Of a stretch of DNA of 64,000 nt, positions 61,253 to 64,000 are shown in pieces. Position 1 is the first letter of the stretch, and each line of letters starts with the position of its first letter. Origin of the DNA: Rossellomorea aquimaris. GTDB taxonomy: Bacteria; Bacillota; Bacilli; Bacillales; Bacillaceae_B. The position numbers were made by a program, and so were the translations under genes. The stretch covers positions 1-64,000 of the forward strand of contig NZ_JXZC01000008.1 of NCBI RefSeq assembly GCF_000935355.1. Reading direction: 5' to 3'. The notes beneath the pieces were generated by a model. The model was given only the letters and a program-made list of their open reading frames with translations. It made no database searches and was not told the origin of the DNA.

Positions 61253-62029
61253 ATGAAGTGTCCTGGTTGTGAACATATGAATGATGGAGGGAACTTTTGT
61301 GAAAATTGTGGTACACGATTAGTACAAGGGGTGGCCGAATCCGGTTATTCTCATTCAAGGCCAGCAGCTGCTCATGCACCGATCCCTGCCGCCCCCCAAC
61401 CAAATGCCCATGTTGAAAATGTGAAGAATGTCTCGAAAATGTATTTCTCATATTTTCTGGAAGTACTAAAGAAACCCGTTGCCGCCACGCAAAACGCGAA
61501 TCGCGAACAGCTTGTCAACGGATTGATATCGATTGGGATATTTGCTCTTATCATTCCTTTAATCATTTATTTAGGTCTCAAGGAAGCCGGGATGAATGGC
61601 GAGTTTATGTCCATGGTCATCAAGCCCGCTTTTTCTTATGCTATTTTCATTCTGTTAATTGCTTCTTACTCGTTTGTTGCGGTTAAGCTCGGGAAGGTTC
61701 CGGTGGGGTATACAGATATCATCGCGCGATTTGGTTCTATGCTTATTCCTTTTTTGGCCCTATTCCTGCTAGCCTTTTTGATGTCTTTATTGGGTATGGG
61801 TCTATATCCTGTCTTTCTTGGGATCGGTTTTATGGGTTCTACTTTTATCGTCCCTCCTTTAGTGATTTCAAGCTTTAAAAGGGATTATCCTTCAGGGTTG
61901 GATACTCTGTATGGAACTCTATTGACCTATCTGGCCATATTCATCACGATGGGGGCAATGGCTGCCTTTCTCCTTTCCACGCTCCTTGATCTCATTGAGT
62001 CCAAGTTGACCTCTTTCTTTCTATTTTAA
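61253..62029 (+). CDS. Zinc-ribbon membrane protein
   Basis: This 258-aa protein begins with a zinc ribbon (MKCPGCEHMNDGGNFCENCG; CxxC...CxxC). A linker rich in Ala and Pro follows (about 25-60), then five or six membrane helices (about 85-255). Such zinc-ribbon/YIP1-like proteins are common in Bacillus next to TcaA-type genes. ATG 61253 has AAAGGAG upstream. It is followed by a terminator and then by the TcaA-like gene in the same direction. Confidence 0.8.
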   Translation: MKCPGCEHMNDGGNFCENCGTRLVQGVAESGYSHSRPAAAHAPIPAAPQPNAHVENVKNVSKMYFSYFLEVLKKPVAATQNANREQLVNGLISIGIFALIIPLIIYLGLKEAGMNGEFMSMVIKPAFSYAIFILLIASYSFVAVKLGKVPVGYTDIIARFGSMLIPFLALFLLAFLMSLLGMGLYPVFLGIGFMGSTFIVPPLVISSFKRDYPSGLDTLYGTLLTYLAIFITMGAMAAFLLSTLLDLIESKLTSFFLF

Positions 62030-62043
62030 GCAATGTGTTTGAC

Positions 62044-62074
62044 ATCCCCCTTGATGTATCCTGGGGGATTTTTC
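62044..62074 (+). terminator. Terminator between the two zinc-ribbon genes
   Basis: The stem ATCCCCC/GGGGGAT is followed by TTTTTC. Confidence 0.7.
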
Positions 62075-62104
62075 TAAGAAAATGCCTAATGGAGGAGGAA
62101 ACGG

Positions 62105-63700
62105 ATGAAACCATGTAATCATTGCGGTCACCCCCTTTCAAAAGACAGTGGATTCTGCCGGAACTGTGGCAATCCTGTCATCTCTGAGAAATCTGCACTG
62201 TTTTGTAAGCTGTGTGGAACACTATTCATAGCCGATAATGAGGAATGTTTGAACTGTAAGGATCCCAACGAAAAAAAGCAGCTCTCTTTTTGTAAGGAAT
62301 GTGGAAGTGAACAGACAGATGGAGAATGCCAAAGGTGTAAGAGTGTCAGCCCATTCCCCTGTAAAAAGTGCGGCTCTCCCCTCCCTTCAGCTGATCTGCC
62401 ATGTGATCAATGTACGGAGCCGACCAGGAGACGCGTTCACTCCAAATCCACCTGGATAAAGCGAAAGTCCACTGTTTTTTCGCTTATACTCCTTGTGATT
62501 CTTCTTGGCGCGGGCACGTACGGATTTTGGTATGTGAAAGATGCCTCTTTGCCGGTCCATACGACGAAATCATTAACGTCGGCCATCAAAAGTAAAGATT
62601 TGTCAGCCGTACGGTCCTTACTAGAAGGTACACATCCAGAAGAAAAGATCAGCCGTCTTTTAACGGATTTACACAGTGACCCTGCTCTATTGGCAAAACT
62701 TTATAAGAATCTATCCGACCAAGAGAAAGTACTCACCTCTAAAGAGCAAACCGATCCCGTAACGCCCATCGTATTTCAACTTAAAAAATCCCCAGAAAAG
62801 AAATGGGGACTCATCGACCAATATTCCCTCCACCTCACTCCCATTACCTTGACCATTCAAACGGACCCTGACGCCAAGCTATTCGTAAACAATGTCGAAG
62901 TCCCACCATCAGGGACGGACCTTCGCCAGGTAGAGAATCTATTACCAGGAGAAATCTCGGTCAAGGCTGTTAAAACAGGGGAATATGGTGAATTTGAAAC
63001 GAACGAATCCTTCCCGTTGTGGGAAACGAACACCACCCCCATGCTGCTTTCGTTCCAAGATCAATATGTGACCGTAAGCTCCGAGAAAAGCGGCGTGGAT
63101 GTTTACTTGAATGGAGAGTTATACGGAACGCTTGATGGAACAGATATGAAGATTGGCCCTATCACGGCTGGAGACTCCGTCACGATCAGTGGCGTGTACC
63201 ATTACCCCTGGGGAGATGTGACGAGTGAGGAATATAGAGTTGGCGCCACCGAAGAGGTCGAACTCCTCTTTCCGATTCCTTCTGAAACGATTCGCGATCA
63301 AGTGGTCGATGCCGTCACTGACTACAATCAGTCCTATATAGAGGCGATTACCATCCTGGACAGCTCGGTATTAAGGAGTGTAAAAGGTCCCAAACTTGAA
63401 GAAACCATCGGAATCATCAACGATTTGAAGCAAAGGAGAATCACGTATGGTGGGTACATCAAGGAGTTAATCTTCGACGGTCAGTCTTTTACCCTTGAAG
63501 AAGAAGGAACCAAAGCGAGGATCAGTGTGGCAGAGCATTATGAGAGCAGCTGGAATGACCCCTCTGACGCTGAAGCCGCTACCTTCAAACCGAAAACCTA
63601 TTATTTCACCTATGAATGTGAATTCGATTCAGACACGAATGAGTGGGTTGTGGTAGATTCTAAAGAGCATAAAGGATTGACGATTGCAGATCCATTATGA
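62105..63700 (+). CDS. TcaA/YvbJ-like zinc-ribbon envelope protein
   Basis: This 531-aa protein has four or five N-terminal zinc-ribbon CxxC pairs (MKPCNHCGHPL; CRNCGN; CKLCG; CKECGS; CKKCGS; about 1-100), one membrane helix (about 120-140) and a large extracytoplasmic part of TcaA-type domains. Its C-terminal NTF2-like domain covers about 405-531. TcaA-like proteins affect glycopeptide susceptibility and envelope stress in staphylococci; the role here is unknown. GGAGGAGG precedes ATG 62105. It heads a small operon with the two genes that follow. Confidence 0.85.
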   Translation: MKPCNHCGHPLSKDSGFCRNCGNPVISEKSALFCKLCGTLFIADNEECLNCKDPNEKKQLSFCKECGSEQTDGECQRCKSVSPFPCKKCGSPLPSADLPCDQCTEPTRRRVHSKSTWIKRKSTVFSLILLVILLGAGTYGFWYVKDASLPVHTTKSLTSAIKSKDLSAVRSLLEGTHPEEKISRLLTDLHSDPALLAKLYKNLSDQEKVLTSKEQTDPVTPIVFQLKKSPEKKWGLIDQYSLHLTPITLTIQTDPDAKLFVNNVEVPPSGTDLRQVENLLPGEISVKAVKTGEYGEFETNESFPLWETNTTPMLLSFQDQYVTVSSEKSGVDVYLNGELYGTLDGTDMKIGPITAGDSVTISGVYHYPWGDVTSEEYRVGATEEVELLFPIPSETIRDQVVDAVTDYNQSYIEAITILDSSVLRSVKGPKLEETIGIINDLKQRRITYGGYIKELIFDGQSFTLEEEGTKARISVAEHYESSWNDPSDAEAATFKPKTYYFTYECEFDSDTNEWVVVDSKEHKGLTIADPL

Positions 63701-63714
63701 AGGAGGAAAATCAG

Positions 63715-63822
63715 ATGAAGGAAAAACGATTTTATCCATCCTTTCCATATAGAGAAAATGGGACACACACCGTTCCCCCTTCGCATCCAACCGGGCAAAG
63801 AATCAAGAGGTGGAAACAATGA
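63715..63822 (+). CDS. Possible 35-aa protein, coupled to the next gene
   Basis: The frame MKEKRFYPSFPYRENGTHTV followed by PPSHPTGQRIKRWKQ has a very good ribosome site (AGGAGG, 8 nt upstream). Its stop overlaps the next start in ATGA. It is polar and basic, with no membrane segment. It may be a real small protein or a leader that couples translation to the lipoprotein gene. Confidence 0.45.
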   Translation: MKEKRFYPSFPYRENGTHTVPPSHPTGQRIKRWKQ

Positions 63823-64000
63823 CGAAAAGGCTCTTACTCTTTCCAACTCTCATTCTGTTACTCTCTGATTGTTCCATGCCAACTTTCATCAAGAATCAAA
63901 TGATCAACCCTGAAGAAATACTGGACGATGCCATTGACAATATGAGTACGTTAGAATCGATCCGCACACTGGGAGAGACCACCTTTCAGGGGAAACTCCT
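63819..64000 (+). CDS. Lipoprotein, 5' part only
   Basis: The first 60 codons are inside the window. They give a signal peptide MTKRLLLFPTLILLLSDCSM with lipobox LSDC, then a helical start (NPEEILDDAIDNMSTLESI) reminiscent of LolA/LppX-type or DUF6612 lipoproteins. AGAGGTGG precedes ATG 63819. The gene runs off the right edge, so the family is not settled. Confidence 0.7.
   Translation, partial: MTKRLLLFPTLILLLSDCSMPTFIKNQMINPEEILDDAIDNMSTLESIRTLGETTFQGKL

Overview
The window looks like chromosome of a low-to-moderate GC Bacillaceae, probably marine or soil and Rossellomorea-like. The signs are strong GGAGG-type ribosome sites, frequent TTG and GTG starts, SipW/TasA-type matrix proteins, endospore-appendage-like proteins, a bacillolysin-type protease and the GGGACAGGTCCCTTGTCCC repeat family. 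Genus assignment is inference. No rRNA, tRNA, CRISPR array, prophage or intact insertion sequence was recognised.

Layout. 0.5-11 kb: a PhoD-like phosphoesterase, a giant secreted alpha-amylase/pullulanase behind two CcpA-type operator palindromes, and an unusual alpha/beta-hydrolase-like protein. 11-17 kb: a tandem array of DUF1672-type lipoproteins with four intact copies and three in visible decay; the last intact copy is coupled to the hydrolase-like gene. 18-26 kb: a SipW-type secretion locus with three TasA/camelysin-like substrates on the plus strand. On the minus strand it has a DUF5305 protein, a polytopic ER-type signal peptidase, two more substrates with the same type of leader, and a NarL-type two-component system. 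26-30 kb: a cell-surface subtilase with CWB2 repeats. 31-34 kb: a GtrA/GtrB/GT-C lipid-linked glycosylation set. 34-37 kb: membrane proteins.

37-51 kb is the most interesting part. It is a catabolic-looking cluster: two [2Fe-2S] ferredoxins, a [4Fe-4S] ferredoxin, ferredoxin-NADP reductase, RidA, an aspartate-dehydrogenase-like enzyme, an FCD-type GntR regulator, a split chromate transporter, a GlcG/HbpS-like protein, an aldehyde dehydrogenase, a haem-oxygenase-like diiron oxidase, a creatininase-family hydrolase and two uncharacterised permeases. There is also a 111-aa orphan protein and a 28-aa cationic peptide gene. A palindrome, GGTAT-N5-ATACC or its compact form GGTATACC, recurs at nine places in intergenic regions of this cluster and nowhere else that I noticed. 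Several copies sit on or just after good sigma-A promoters. This looks like one regulon for oxidising a nitrogen-containing compound that I cannot name.

52-64 kb: a tubby-like protein, a second SipW/TasA locus (DUF4047 protein, SipW, TasA/CalY-type substrate), an M4 metalloprotease, small membrane proteins, a pRiA4b ORF-3 family protein, three tandem S-Ena-type appendage paralogs, and a zinc-ribbon/TcaA-like envelope operon running off the right edge.

A palindromic element family built on GGGACAGGTCCC-like arms is scattered through the window. It sits almost always at gene 3' ends, often as two inverted arms around a rho-independent terminator. In at least three genes it supplies the last codons and the stop.
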